DNA of 64,000 nucleotides from Chryseobacterium sp. C-71 (GCF_020911865.1 NZ_CP087131.1:620001-684000); one strand, 5' to 3'. Shown: positions 46,218-55,556, numbered from the stretch's first letter. Numbers and translations are program-made. Notes: generated by a model not told the origin, from the letters alone.

Positions 46218-47639
46218 TTACGAATTAGTGTCTTTATTTCGATTAATAATATAGTAAACTGGAAGTCCGAGTAATACAATCAAAAAGCCCGGCCATGTGT
46301 ATTGTTGCTTGTAGATCAGAAGAAGAACGCAGAAAACTGTTCCAATCACCAAATAAATTATTGGTGTTACCGGATATAACCAAGTTTTGTAAGGCCTTTC
46401 TAGATTAGGTTGTTTAAATCTTAAATAAATCACTCCGAAAACGGTGATCATGTAAAACAGAACGATTACAAATGAGATCATATCTAAAAGATTCCCGTAC
46501 TGTCCGCTCAGACACAGAACAGAAGCCCAGACTCCCTGCATCCAAAGGGCATTTGATGGAACATCATTTTTATTGTTGTCGATAGCCGATTTAAAAAACA
46601 GACCGTCTTTTGCCATGGTCTGGAAAACTCTTGCTCCAGCTAAGATTAATCCATTATTGCAACCAAACGTAGAAACCATTACGAGAACTGCAATAATTAC
46701 GGTTCCTGCACTTCCGAAAATATTCTGAGAAGCGGCAACAGCAACTCTATCATTGGCTGCAAATGCAATGGAATCACGGTCGATGGCATTTAAATACACA
46801 AAATTCACTGCAATATATAAAAGCATTACTGCGGAAGTTCCCAAGATCATTGCCTTAACCACATTTTTCTTTGGATTTTCAATTTCTCCCGAAACGAAAG
46901 TCACACTTTCCCAAGCAACAGAACTGAAAACTGAACCTACCATTGCAGCTGCAATTCCGCCCATTAAAGTCATTCCATCAATTGATTCCCAGCCGGTTTT
47001 TAAGAAATTTCCTGTGGTGTCTTTATCAATATTATTAAAAGCATTTGTTCCTAAACTGAAGTTTTCTGCCAAATGTGAAAAATCGACGAATATAAAACCT
47101 GCAGCAATCAATCCTAGTAAAGCTAATATTTTTGAACCAGTAAACACATTCTGAAGGATTTTTCCGCTTTCTACCCCTCTTGTATTGATGTAAGTGAGTA
47201 AAAGAATGATGGCTATGGCCAAAATCTGAATCCAGGTAATTTGAAATTCGCCGCTTTGGAAAATAGGAGCTGCATCATTAAGTGCCGGCACCAGATAGGC
47301 TGTAAACTTTCCGAAAGCCATTGCAACGGCAGCAATTGTTCCTGTCTGAATAACCGTAAACAATCCCCAACCATAGAGGAAACCCATTTTTTTACCGAAA
47401 ATTTCGGTGAGATAGGTGTACTGTCCGCCCGCTTTAGGAAACAGAGCTGAAAGTTCGCCATAGCTGATTGCTGCAGCAACGGTCATAATTCCCGTAATAA
47501 TCCATACCACGATCATCCAGTAACCTGAGCCGAGATTTCGCATCATGTCGGCACTTACGATAAAGATTCCACTACCAATCATGGAGCCCATTACGAGCAT
47601 GGTAGCGTCCCAAAGTTTTAGTTTTTTCTGCATATTCAA
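46218..47639 (-). CDS. APC-superfamily amino acid permease
   Basis: A 473-residue inner-membrane transporter with about twelve helices. TM1 holds GSMIGSGIFIVSADM, the unwound substrate site of the LAT-like group, and TM6/TM7 hold VAWESVTFVSGEIENPKKNV, the conserved amino-acid/choline motif. Likely an amino-acid exchanger or proton symporter; the substrate cannot be told. The start may be Met1 or Met3. A TATATTTG motif at 47650-47657 (minus strand) is a probable promoter. Confidence 0.9.
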   Translation of the reverse strand: MNMQKKLKLWDATMLVMGSMIGSGIFIVSADMMRNLGSGYWMIVVWIITGIMTVAAAISYGELSALFPKAGGQYTYLTEIFGKKMGFLYGWGLFTVIQTGTIAAVAMAFGKFTAYLVPALNDAAPIFQSGEFQITWIQILAIAIILLLTYINTRGVESGKILQNVFTGSKILALLGLIAAGFIFVDFSHLAENFSLGTNAFNNIDKDTTGNFLKTGWESIDGMTLMGGIAAAMVGSVFSSVAWESVTFVSGEIENPKKNVVKAMILGTSAVMLLYIAVNFVYLNAIDRDSIAFAANDRVAVAASQNIFGSAGTVIIAVLVMVSTFGCNNGLILAGARVFQTMAKDGLFFKSAIDNNKNDVPSNALWMQGVWASVLCLSGQYGNLLDMISFVIVLFYMITVFGVIYLRFKQPNLERPYKTWLYPVTPIIYLVIGTVFCVLLLIYKQQYTWPGFLIVLLGLPVYYIINRNKDTNS

Positions 47640-47730
47640 ATATTCACATCAAATATAGATAAATATGCAATTGTTTTTGCTTTTTGTTTTGAATTGATGA
47701 ATGAACTGTTTTTTATCAAGTTTTTATTCA

Positions 47731-47760
47731 TTTGAAATTCGATTTTTATTATTAATTTTG
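47731..47760 (+). promoter_or_regulatory. Promoter of the DUF4920 gene
   Basis: TTTG (47731-47734), 18-base spacer, TAATTTTG (47753-47760), then 14 bases to the ATG. Confidence 0.55.
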
Positions 47761-47774
47761 GAAAAAATATAAGA

Positions 47775-48281
47775 ATGAAATTAAAATCCATATTATTTTT
47801 AGTAGCGGTAAGTGCTTCAACGTTTGCATTTGCACAGGAAGGAAAGAAATTCGGACCTCCGGCAGGAAACGCAATCGTAGGTGATACTTACGGTTCCACA
47901 GTTACATCTGCAGAATCTAAAGCAATGAGCGTAGATAAACTGGCTAAAAAATTAAAAAAAGACAACAAAAAAGTTGAAAACGTAGCCATCAAAGGAAAAG
48001 TAGTGGACGTTTGTGATAAGAAAGGTTGTTGGTTGACCATTCAAACTGAAGACGATACTCAGTTTTTCGTGAAAATGAAAGATTATGGGTTTTTCGTACC
48101 GACAGCTTTAAAAGGTAAAAACGTAGTGTTAGAAGGTAATGCCGAAAGAAAAGTAACTTCCATCGATGAGCAAAAACATTATGCAGAAGATGCTAAAAAG
48201 CCTCAGGCAGAAATTGATGCAATCACGAAGCCAAAAGAAGAAATCAGATTTGTGGCTAACGGAATTAAAGTCGTTAACTAA
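47775..48281 (+). CDS. DUF4920 secreted protein
   Basis: A 168-residue exported protein with signal MKLKSILFLVAVSASTFAFA. The mature part carries the DUF4920 block: IKGKVVDVCDKKGCWLTIQT and DTQFFVKMKDYGFFVPTALKG, an OB-fold-like domain with the conserved CDKKGCW Cys pair that could bind a metal or form a disulfide. The function of the family is unknown. It stands alone with its own promoter and a strong terminator. Confidence 0.88.
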   Translation: MKLKSILFLVAVSASTFAFAQEGKKFGPPAGNAIVGDTYGSTVTSAESKAMSVDKLAKKLKKDNKKVENVAIKGKVVDVCDKKGCWLTIQTEDDTQFFVKMKDYGFFVPTALKGKNVVLEGNAERKVTSIDEQKHYAEDAKKPQAEIDAITKPKEEIRFVANGIKVVN

Positions 48282-48301
48282 TCAGATTATAAAATCTACT
48301 C

Positions 48302-48332
48302 ATTGGGATGCTTCGACTTTGCTCAGCATGAC
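48302..48332 (+). repeat. CTTCGACTTTGCTCAGCATGAC block
   Basis: A short repeat-like block ending CTCAGCATGAC next to the terminator. Similar blocks (CTTCGACT...CTCAGCATGACA) are very common between genes in Chryseobacterium by recall; only one clear copy is seen here. Confidence 0.4.
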
Positions 48333-48377
48333 AAGAATAAAAAAAGCGGAACCAATTGTTCCGCTTTTTTTATTCTT
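48333..48377. terminator. Bidirectional terminator (20-bp stem)
   Basis: Arms 48333-48352 and 48358-48377 (centre AAAAGCGGAAC) with a five-base loop. It contains the stop codon of the M14 peptidase (48370-48372), so that gene terminates within its own last codons. Confidence 0.9.
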
Positions 48378-49479
48378 CTATTTTAAAACTGACTTCCGCA
48401 TCCAGCTTCGGATATCTTGTTTCGCTTATGAATCTTTTTCCGGTGCAGTCGATTTCCAGCCAACCCTTTCTTTTCTTAACCTCTCCCGCTTCTACGACAA
48501 AAGGAATAAATGATATTTCGTCTTTTCCTTCTTCAAAAATCTCCCTGTACTGAACGGCAATATCGAGAATACATTCATGATCTGTATTCAGCTTTACATT
48601 TCTGTACACAATATCGTAATGCGTCTCCTGATTTTCCGGAATTTCAAGATATTTTTCCCAGCCTATTGTATCAGATTTTAGTTCGCTGATTGCTTTTAAT
48701 GCATAGTACAAAGCAATTGTATAATATTTTCTTGTTCCCTTTCTTGTATAGTCATCGATGAAATGTCCGCCTTCAAACAGAATCGTAGGCATTCCGGCTT
48801 TGATGAAATTATCACCCGTAGAAGTGGGATAGAACTCATCGGTATATCTTCCGATTTGATTAGGTATCACATCTTTTAAACTGTCATAAATTTGACCAAT
48901 GACCGCCATACATTTCTTTCTGTTTTCGGTAACCGTTCTCTCTTCATTTTCAGAAGGTGCCAAAAAGGAGAGTGTCGCAGGATGTACTCCGTCTGTTGTG
49001 AAAATAGTTCGTTGTTCATGAAGATTCAGGGCATAATCATATTTCTTCGAAGAAACCAATTTTTTCAAAAATTTTATTTCTGTGCTTGCTTCATTATGGA
49101 AATCTCTGTTTAGATCTATATCTGCAGCATTGAGTCTCGTCCATCTCTCAGAACCGTCAGGATTGAGCATAAAGATAAAATCTAAACTGATTGTATTGAA
49201 AAGATTTTCTTTTAATTCCGGATGCTTATCAAGAGTAAATAATAGATCAAGCATCGCATGTGTTGCGTTCGATTCATTGCCATGCATTTGTGACCAGGCA
49301 AGAACATTTATCTCACCATTTCCTACACTCAATTTGTAAATAGGTTTATCTAAATAGGATCTTCCAATCTCCTGAATATAATCGCTGAGATTGCTCTGTA
49401 GGTAAAAAAATAATTTTTCGGGGGAAATATAACGATTTGGGAAATCGGGATTTTGGATATACAAATGTTCAAAATTCAT
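48370..49479 (-). CDS. M14-family zinc carboxypeptidase
   Basis: A 369-residue metallopeptidase of the carboxypeptidase A clan. Zinc ligands are in SQMHGNESNA (His and Glu) and the later NLHEQRTIF (His); LNPDGSERWTRLNAADIDLN carries the substrate arginines, and TILFEGGHF the catalytic Glu. The start is MNFEHLYIQNPDFPN; a longer frame to 49548 has no support. There is no signal peptide, so it should be cytosolic, perhaps acting on peptidoglycan peptides or small peptides. A TATTTTTG motif at 49501-49508 is a possible promoter. Confidence 0.85.
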   Translation of the reverse strand: MNFEHLYIQNPDFPNRYISPEKLFFYLQSNLSDYIQEIGRSYLDKPIYKLSVGNGEINVLAWSQMHGNESNATHAMLDLLFTLDKHPELKENLFNTISLDFIFMLNPDGSERWTRLNAADIDLNRDFHNEASTEIKFLKKLVSSKKYDYALNLHEQRTIFTTDGVHPATLSFLAPSENEERTVTENRKKCMAVIGQIYDSLKDVIPNQIGRYTDEFYPTSTGDNFIKAGMPTILFEGGHFIDDYTRKGTRKYYTIALYYALKAISELKSDTIGWEKYLEIPENQETHYDIVYRNVKLNTDHECILDIAVQYREIFEEGKDEISFIPFVVEAGEVKKRKGWLEIDCTGKRFISETRYPKLDAEVSFKIEE

Positions 49480-50334
49480 TCTAAAGAAATTTACATGAGT
49501 CAAAAATAATGATTTTAAAGGATAAAATAAAATTAACATTTGTAACATCGTTAAACGATGTAAATTGCCAAAAAGTCTGTTAGTTAAATTGTGGATTGCT
49601 AATAATTTAATTAATCGTATTTAATATACTGTAATTCAAATATTTAAAATAATTATCTAAATCGTTAATTTATCTTTACTTTAAGTGTAGATAAGTCGAT
49701 TTTAGCCTATTTGAGTGTTATTATATTAAACATGCACAATGTGGATTAAGCTATATATTACACTCATTATACAAATGTAAATTAAGGTTATTTATTATTT
49801 TATCCACATAAATTATGAGCTCAAAGTCAGTTTAAATGAATATGCTAAAAATAGTTGCTGAGAGTTTTATAAGTGATAGTCATTCCAATCTTAATATTTT
49901 GTTAAAACTTCTTTCTATAAAGGTTTATTAGCAGTTTAGTATAGAATCATATGCTATGGAATATACTAATTCACTACAAAACCAGCCATATAGCCTCTCT
50001 CCCACTCTACAACACGATGACAGCTCATAAAATACCTGCAGAAAGGAGATAGAGGAAATTATTGGTCTTTTATGCGTTATAATAAATTTCGAAATTTTTG
50101 GTTAAAAATATTATCTCGAGTTATACTTTAAGTGTAACACTATTAGAATTTACTTAATTAATATTTTGTGGATAAACTTTAAAATTTCATGAAAATATTG
50201 TCTAAATATCTGATAAAAAGCCGTTTAGTATTGTTTACTTTTGTATACTTTTCCTTATTAATATAGTTTACTTTTGTATTTTGCAATTGTAAATTTTATA
50301 TTTACATTTGTAACAAGATTAAAAGCTTGTTTTT
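49480..50334. other. Long AT-rich spacer with DnaA-box-like sites
   Basis: This 855-bp gap is the longest in the window. It contains TTATCCACA at 49800-49808, TGTGGATAA at 50167-50175 (both perfect DnaA boxes) and the near matches TGTGGATTG (49590), TGTAGATAA (49686) and TGTGGATTA (49740). ACTTTAAGTGTA occurs twice (about 49678 and 50126). An imperfect helix pairs CCTCTCTCC (49994) with GGAGATAGAGG (50045). The right end holds three TAnnTTTG motifs. It could be a replication origin or a dense regulatory region. No dnaA gene is in the window. Confidence 0.4.
50233..50310 (+). promoter_or_regulatory. Three tandem promoter-like motifs before the XRE gene
   Basis: TACTTTTG (50236-50243), TACTTTTG (50269-50276) and TACATTTG (50303-50310) at steps of 33-34 bases. 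The first two lie in an exact 14-bp direct repeat, GTTTACTTTTGTAT. They may be tandem promoters or binding sites of the regulator itself. Confidence 0.45.
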
Positions 50335-50871
50335 ATGAGTTTAAATGAGAGAATTTCAAAGGTTATCGAATATTCTAAACTGAGTTCTTCAGAGTTTGCG
50401 GACGAAATTGATGTGCAGCGATCTTCCATTTCGCACATTACTTCCGGGAGGAATAAACCCTCTTTAGAATTTATTATAAAAATAAAATCAAGGTTTCCTG
50501 AGATTCTTTGGGATTGGCTGGTGACTGGTGACGGCGAAATGCTGAAATCTGATTTGCCGGAAACTGAGAATAGTTTAGAAATTGAAAATTCGGAAGAGAA
50601 AACAAAACCAACTTCTCTTCCCGATTTATTTACGATGATGAACAACGATGAAGATTTTGGAACTGCAGAGGAAAAACCTGAAGAAATTCCGGCCGTTCGA
50701 GAATCGATTATTCCGCATCAAAGTAAAGCTGAAGAAAAAATATCCGATTCTCAGCCATTAGAAAAACCGAACGAACAAATTATCAATCAAGCTATTGAAA
50801 ATCAAACGAATAAGATAAAACGAATTGTTTTGTTCTATGAAAACGGAAAATTTGAAAGTTTTGAGCCATAA
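50335..50871 (+). CDS. XRE-family helix-turn-helix protein
   Basis: A 178-residue DNA-binding protein. The N-terminal 60 residues form a lambda-repressor-like HTH (SLNERISKVIEYSKLSSSEFADEI and QRSSISHITSGRNKPSLEFI), ending in WDWLVTGDGEM, a phrase common in Bacteroidetes XRE proteins. The middle is acidic and low-complexity, and the last stretch (KIKRIVLFYENGKFESFEP) is a conserved C-terminal tag. It is unlikely to be a phage repressor, because no phage genes are near. Targets are unknown; repeated motifs upstream suggest self-regulation. Confidence 0.82.
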   Translation: MSLNERISKVIEYSKLSSSEFADEIDVQRSSISHITSGRNKPSLEFIIKIKSRFPEILWDWLVTGDGEMLKSDLPETENSLEIENSEEKTKPTSLPDLFTMMNNDEDFGTAEEKPEEIPAVRESIIPHQSKAEEKISDSQPLEKPNEQIINQAIENQTNKIKRIVLFYENGKFESFEP

Positions 50872-50927
50872 AAATAAAAAGTATGACCATTTTTGATCAG
50901 ACTTTATTTTTTGAATTTTAAAGGAAA

Positions 50928-50966
50928 AATAAAATGCTCAACATTTTTCATGTTAAGCATTTTATT
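50928..50966. terminator. Terminator after the XRE gene
   Basis: Arms 50928-50942 and 50952-50966 (AATAAAATGCTCAAC, one mismatch), loop of nine. It lies between the XRE gene and the convergent amine oxidase. Confidence 0.75.
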
Positions 50967-51014
50967 AGTTTTTATTTATTGGAAAATTCTGTTTTAAGTT
51001 TTACTTAAAATATT

Positions 51015-52778
51015 TTACCAACCCAAATAATAATCCGGACTCAACCAATGAGGACGATCAACGCTAAAATATTCGTTAAGCATTTTTTCTGCTTCACAGA
51101 AAGCTCCTTCTACCCAGCCTTGTTGATCTGAATATGCTTCTCCGCAAATATGAATTTGCTCATCAGTTACAGGTTTTCTCATATACGGCATCACATTTTC
51201 AACTGAAAATCCTGCTTTCCAGGCGTGATATCCTGCCCCGAAAGGTTCATCCGTCCAATCTCTAAAGTAGGTTACATAAGGATCAGGTATCGTCACATCG
51301 TCACCATGAAGTTCACGAAGCTGATTCATCAACTCATTGACCATCAGTTTCGTTGCCTGAACTTTATCCAATTGGTGAAGCTCCCTTAAAGAAGCTGATT
51401 TTGCAGGTTTTACTTCAAATAAAACTTCATCATCAGTTAATGCTTTCCAAAATGTTTCGGTCTCCATATCTCCGTAACTTCCAAGCAGCATCGAGTTGTC
51501 AGTTTGTGGATCTGTACCAAAATAATAGCATTGTCTCATCGGCAGATCGGTGATAGAATGCCCGGAATCTATTCCTAAATTTTGCCACCAAGGATATTCA
51601 AAGCCCATTAATATCTTAAAGGCAGGTTCCATAATTACAGAACGGATATTTTCATTAAGGACTGAATTTTTATTGGCATTGAAAAAGAAATTATTCTGAT
51701 CCAGAAGCTCTAAAGATTTTCTCGGCATCGCCAAAACTATTGTATTGGCATATACTTTCCATTCTGTGTTGGTTTTCAAATTAAGAAAAATCAATTCATA
51801 CTTATAAGAATCTGCTAAATGATGATCTTTGGTGAATGTAAGTAGCTTGTTTTCAGACCAAATGCACGCTCCTTCATGTTCCATATAAGAATTGGCTACG
51901 GCATAAGCAATGCTGTCATATCCTTCTTCAATGGTTTTGTAAATTGTTCCTGCTGAGAAATCTCCCACCATGTAAGGAAACGCTTCTGCAGAATTCCAAT
52001 TGATTGTATTTGAATAGTATCCTCCTGCATTTGCCAGGAATTGATAACCTTCCTGTGAAACCTGATCTTTAATTAAATTCCAAAATCCGATATCGTTTAC
52101 TTTACGTTGATCGTAAGGCGAATTAGGGAAATTGTAGACCAATTTTGGCTTAATATCATCCCAATCTCTGCTGGTTAATTCAAAAGAATAATCGTATTCT
52201 GAATCTTTACCTTTAATAATTTTACTTCCATAAGTGCTAGCCACCCAAGTGTCAGCCATCAGAACTTCATAAATAATTTTATTGAATAACTGGTCTGAAC
52301 TAAAACCGTAATCATCATTATTCAGATAGTATCGTGTTGCCAGTTTTTCACCTTTTTTCTGAGCCACATCCCAAGCATTTTGCTTGCAACGGTCTTTTCT
52401 GAGATACATTAATAATTTTGACGGATCACCCATCGGGAAAGGAATAGGAGTCATTTTATCTTTCAAAACAGGAATACGGATGTTGGGATCTTCCTTAGGA
52501 ACATAACCTTCAATTAATGTCGTCACAATCTGCTGAGAAGTAAGGTAACGCATACCTCCTAATTCTCCCCAAAAGTTCATTCCGGGCATGATTACAGATT
52601 CTAATCTTCCACCAAGTTTATTGTTCATGTCAAAAATCTGTACATCACTAGCTTTAAATTTTTTCTCTGTAACCAAACGATATGCAGTGTATAATCCGGA
52701 AGTTCCTGCGCCGATAATGGCAACTTCAATTTTCAAATCAGGATTTTTTCCTGTATTTAAAGGTGTATTCTTATTCAT
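51015..52778 (-). CDS. Flavin monoamine oxidase family protein
   Basis: A 587-residue FAD-dependent amine or L-amino-acid oxidase. The FAD Rossmann loop is VAIIGAGTSGLYTAYRL, with KLGGRLESVIMPG after it and the C-terminal FAD motif HICGEAYSDQQGWVEGA. WELGGMRY-like sequence (WGELGGMRYL) is near the substrate site. It has no signal peptide. Its start is 12 bases downstream of the stop of the sarcosine-oxidase-like gene, so both flavoenzymes come from one transcript; the substrate cannot be assigned. Produces hydrogen peroxide if it is a true oxidase. Confidence 0.85.
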   Translation of the reverse strand: MNKNTPLNTGKNPDLKIEVAIIGAGTSGLYTAYRLVTEKKFKASDVQIFDMNNKLGGRLESVIMPGMNFWGELGGMRYLTSQQIVTTLIEGYVPKEDPNIRIPVLKDKMTPIPFPMGDPSKLLMYLRKDRCKQNAWDVAQKKGEKLATRYYLNNDDYGFSSDQLFNKIIYEVLMADTWVASTYGSKIIKGKDSEYDYSFELTSRDWDDIKPKLVYNFPNSPYDQRKVNDIGFWNLIKDQVSQEGYQFLANAGGYYSNTINWNSAEAFPYMVGDFSAGTIYKTIEEGYDSIAYAVANSYMEHEGACIWSENKLLTFTKDHHLADSYKYELIFLNLKTNTEWKVYANTIVLAMPRKSLELLDQNNFFFNANKNSVLNENIRSVIMEPAFKILMGFEYPWWQNLGIDSGHSITDLPMRQCYYFGTDPQTDNSMLLGSYGDMETETFWKALTDDEVLFEVKPAKSASLRELHQLDKVQATKLMVNELMNQLRELHGDDVTIPDPYVTYFRDWTDEPFGAGYHAWKAGFSVENVMPYMRKPVTDEQIHICGEAYSDQQGWVEGAFCEAEKMLNEYFSVDRPHWLSPDYYLGW

Positions 52779-52790
52779 ATTATATTAGTT

Positions 52791-53978
52791 TTAAAGTGAT
52801 TTAAAGTATTTTCTTCCTAATTGGAAAGGTGTAATATCAAAATCTGTATGACCGTCTAATGCAAGATCTGACATGATTTTCCCTAAAAAGGGAGTGAATT
52901 TTGCTGCCCATCCTGTAGCATATAAAACAATATTTTTATGATTCGGTATATAGCCAGGAGCAAAATCGATCAACAATTCTTTGTTTGGAATTTTACTTAA
53001 AGCGATAAGGCATGTTGATGTATATTCTGGTTCTGTGCTTAGGCCAATCATATGATTTTGTACCCATTCTGAAGTATAGGCAAGCTCTTGTGGATTGGGA
53101 ATTAGTGTTCTGTCACTAGGTTCATCCAAAGGATTGATCACAAAATCAGGTGCAACCCGAATGTATTCTGGATGGTCCCAATCTACAGAAGGAAAGCCGT
53201 AAAACTGATTGCCGTTTTCACCTATCGCATTCTGGAATACAAACCATGTCGGATATTGAATATTAGGGTCAGTCTTTTTAAAATAAGCTGAAGACATATT
53301 CCAATAGGTTGCTTCAATTTTAAATTCAAGCAAATTGATCACGCTGTTGATGTATGGGCCGGGAATAATTGCCAGCTTTTTAGTGATGTAAGCTCCGTTT
53401 GGAGTAATAATTTCAAAAAGTTCTCCTATCTGTTTAATTTCAAGTACTGGTGAATTTTCCTGTAACTGAACGGTCTCTTCTTTTTTACACAATTCTAAAA
53501 GAGCCTCAATCGTAGCTTTAAAATTAATACTTGCGCCATCGGGCTGAAACAATCCGGTATAAGTATCGGGCAAATTTCTGAAATGATATTGCTCTTCGAT
53601 TTCTTTTGCTGTTAAGGTAGTATAAGGAACATTTAAAGCTTTTAAAGCCGTCTCAGCTTCAGCTATATTTCCTTCTGTGGAATGCACATTAGGATCTCCA
53701 AACCAAAGTGTACCCACTTTATCAAGCAATTGTGTAGAAGCTGTTTTTTCCAGTTCATCCCAATAAGGCTGTGCATCTAAAGCCATCTGTACCATATATT
53801 CATCAGGATAAGGAATTCTGAACTGACGAGAAACTCCTGCCGAACTTCCCAATTGATTCGCAAAAGTAAATTGCTCTAGAACCAATGTCTTTGCCTTTCT
53901 TTTACCCAAATGATAAGCAGTTGCAAGACCTATTGCCCCACCGCCAATGACAATAACGTCGTAATTTTCTGTATACAT
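52791..53978 (-). CDS. Sarcosine/N-methyltryptophan oxidase-like FAD protein
   Basis: A 395-residue flavoenzyme of the monomeric sarcosine oxidase (MSOX/SolA) family: FAD loop VIVIGGGAIGLATAYHLGKR, QLGSSAGVSRQFRIPY (the family's SSxGxSRxxR), and GYIPNHKNIVLYATGWAAKF near the C-terminus. A Cys in STCLIALSKIP lies where MSOX binds FAD covalently. It oxidises a secondary or N-methyl amine; the substrate is unknown. It is the first gene of the two-oxidase unit. Confidence 0.87.
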   Translation of the reverse strand: MYTENYDVIVIGGGAIGLATAYHLGKRKAKTLVLEQFTFANQLGSSAGVSRQFRIPYPDEYMVQMALDAQPYWDELEKTASTQLLDKVGTLWFGDPNVHSTEGNIAEAETALKALNVPYTTLTAKEIEEQYHFRNLPDTYTGLFQPDGASINFKATIEALLELCKKEETVQLQENSPVLEIKQIGELFEIITPNGAYITKKLAIIPGPYINSVINLLEFKIEATYWNMSSAYFKKTDPNIQYPTWFVFQNAIGENGNQFYGFPSVDWDHPEYIRVAPDFVINPLDEPSDRTLIPNPQELAYTSEWVQNHMIGLSTEPEYTSTCLIALSKIPNKELLIDFAPGYIPNHKNIVLYATGWAAKFTPFLGKIMSDLALDGHTDFDITPFQLGRKYFKSL

Positions 53979-54356
53979 GATGTTGTTTTTAGTTTTTTAG
54001 AACAGCTATAGTTTTAAAAATTTTAGATAATATCCTTACATTTTATCTAAGTATAATTCCAAATTTTATAGGATTAATAAGCTATTCAAAGTAACGAAGA
54101 AGATTACATTTGTTGTAGAGTAGAAATAACCAAATGCGGTTTTGAGTAGAAATACCTAATGCTTTAATAAGGGTTTTTAGGTATTGAAAACCGCTCGATC
54201 AAGATAATTGTCCAGAAAATTTTTATGGACAACATCATTAAATTAAAAAAGCAATCCCACTTTTTGTAGGATTGCTTTTTTAGTAAATATTCGCTGAGTT
54301 TACATTCAATTTATTGTAATAAATGCAGCAAAATTTTAAATTATGCTTAAAAGAAA
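53979..54356. other. 378-bp gene-free stretch
   Basis: Upstream region of the oxidase pair and downstream region of the proline dehydrogenase gene. It holds the terminator at 54245 and a smaller hairpin TTGTCC/GGACAA near 54208-54233; the rest is plain AT-rich sequence. Confidence 0.55.
54245..54281 (-). terminator. Terminator after proline dehydrogenase
   Basis: Arms 54245-54257 and 54269-54281 (AAAAAAGCAATCC), loop of 11, flanked by T and A runs; 76 bases beyond the stop. Confidence 0.75.
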
Positions 54357-55523
54357 TTATTTCTTTCTTCTGTCTAATTCTTTTTTAATTAAACCTAATT
54401 CTCTTCCGGTTTGTCCGGCAACAGAAGTATTTTCTCTCGCTCTTCTCGTAAGATAAGGAACAACATCTTTCACAGGTCCATAAGGAAGATATTTTGCCAC
54501 ATTATAGCCTTTATCAGACAAATAGAAACTAATGTTATCACTCATTCCGTAAAGCTGTCCGAAATAGATGTGAGGATTGTTATTTTCTAAACCTTTAGCC
54601 TTCATTTTATCCATAACGAGCTCAGATGAGATTTCGTTATGAGTTCCAAAGAAAGCAGAAACTTTATCCAAATGATTCAGTATAAAATCGATTCCTGCAT
54701 TATAATTTTTGTCTGAAGCATCTTTATTGGGCTGAATTGGATCTGCATAACCTTTCTCTGCAGCTCTCGCTCTTTCCTTTTCCATGTAAGCGCCTCGCAC
54801 AATCTTATAGCCTATGAAATAGTTCTTTTCTCTAGCACGCTGAAGATTGGCTTCCATATATTCTAAACGATGCGTTCTGTACATCTGAATGGTGTTCCAG
54901 ACAATCGGTTTTTCCTGATTGTACTTTTCCATCATCTCTTCACAAAGCTGATCTGCCGCATCCTGCATCCAGGATTCTTCCGCATCGATCATGACTTTCT
55001 TATCATGCTCATGACACAATTTACAGACTTCATCAAACCTTTTAACGACTCTAGCCCATTCCTCTTTTTGGCTTGATGTCAGCTCAGCATTTTTACCGAC
55101 CGCTTCATACAAATCAATTCTTCCGAAAGCCGTGGGCTTAAATACAATAAAAGGAATCGCAGGATTTCCGACTGAAAATTTAATGATATCTTTAATTTCC
55201 TGACATACTGCATCAAAGGTTTCCTCATCTTCTTTCCCTTCAATCGAATAATCGAAGATACTTCCAACACCTCTTTTGAAAAGCTGTTTCACCGCTTTCA
55301 TACTTTCTTCACGCGTTTCACCACCTACAAACTGCTCAAACAAAGTGTTTTTTACAATTCCGTTGACGAATGGGAAGTTATTATGAACCGTGAAATTAAG
55401 CAGAGAAGTTCCGATATTGGTCAAAGCCGGCTGTTCAATCATCTTAAACATCCAATACGCTTTTCTCAACTGAGCATCTGTTTTATCGGCAAATGCGACT
55501 TTAGTATCGTTAAAAATGAGCAT
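54357..55523 (-). CDS. Proline dehydrogenase
   Basis: Oxidises proline to pyrroline-5-carboxylate, passing electrons through FAD to the quinone pool. A 388-residue monofunctional TIM-barrel enzyme: KVMIDAEESWMQDA, IQMYRTHRLEYMEANLQRAREKNYFIGYK-type sequence, the FAD/proline site KIVRGAYMEKER, and the C-terminal substrate helix with RRARENTS. The aldehyde dehydrogenase partner is not adjacent. A TACATTTG motif at 55549 is a likely promoter. The long loop-helix insertion (residues 80-120) is normal for the Flavobacteriia form. Confidence 0.93.
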   Translation of the reverse strand: MLIFNDTKVAFADKTDAQLRKAYWMFKMIEQPALTNIGTSLLNFTVHNNFPFVNGIVKNTLFEQFVGGETREESMKAVKQLFKRGVGSIFDYSIEGKEDEETFDAVCQEIKDIIKFSVGNPAIPFIVFKPTAFGRIDLYEAVGKNAELTSSQKEEWARVVKRFDEVCKLCHEHDKKVMIDAEESWMQDAADQLCEEMMEKYNQEKPIVWNTIQMYRTHRLEYMEANLQRAREKNYFIGYKIVRGAYMEKERARAAEKGYADPIQPNKDASDKNYNAGIDFILNHLDKVSAFFGTHNEISSELVMDKMKAKGLENNNPHIYFGQLYGMSDNISFYLSDKGYNVAKYLPYGPVKDVVPYLTRRARENTSVAGQTGRELGLIKKELDRRKK

Positions 55524-55548
55524 CCTTTTTATTAAATTTTGATTTTGG

Positions 55549-55556
55549 CAAATGTA
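55549..55556 (-). promoter_or_regulatory. -7 promoter element of proline dehydrogenase
   Basis: TACATTTG on the minus strand, 25 bases upstream of the start codon. No strong -33 motif. Confidence 0.45.

Noticed and set aside
50335..50871. A prophage repressor at the edge of a phage region
   Set aside because: No integrase, structural or replication phage genes lie on either side, and the protein has a long acidic linker rather than a peptidase domain.
51353..51553. Open frame of 66 codons on the plus strand
   Set aside because: It is a shadow of the monoamine oxidase-like gene; codon use and composition do not suggest a protein.
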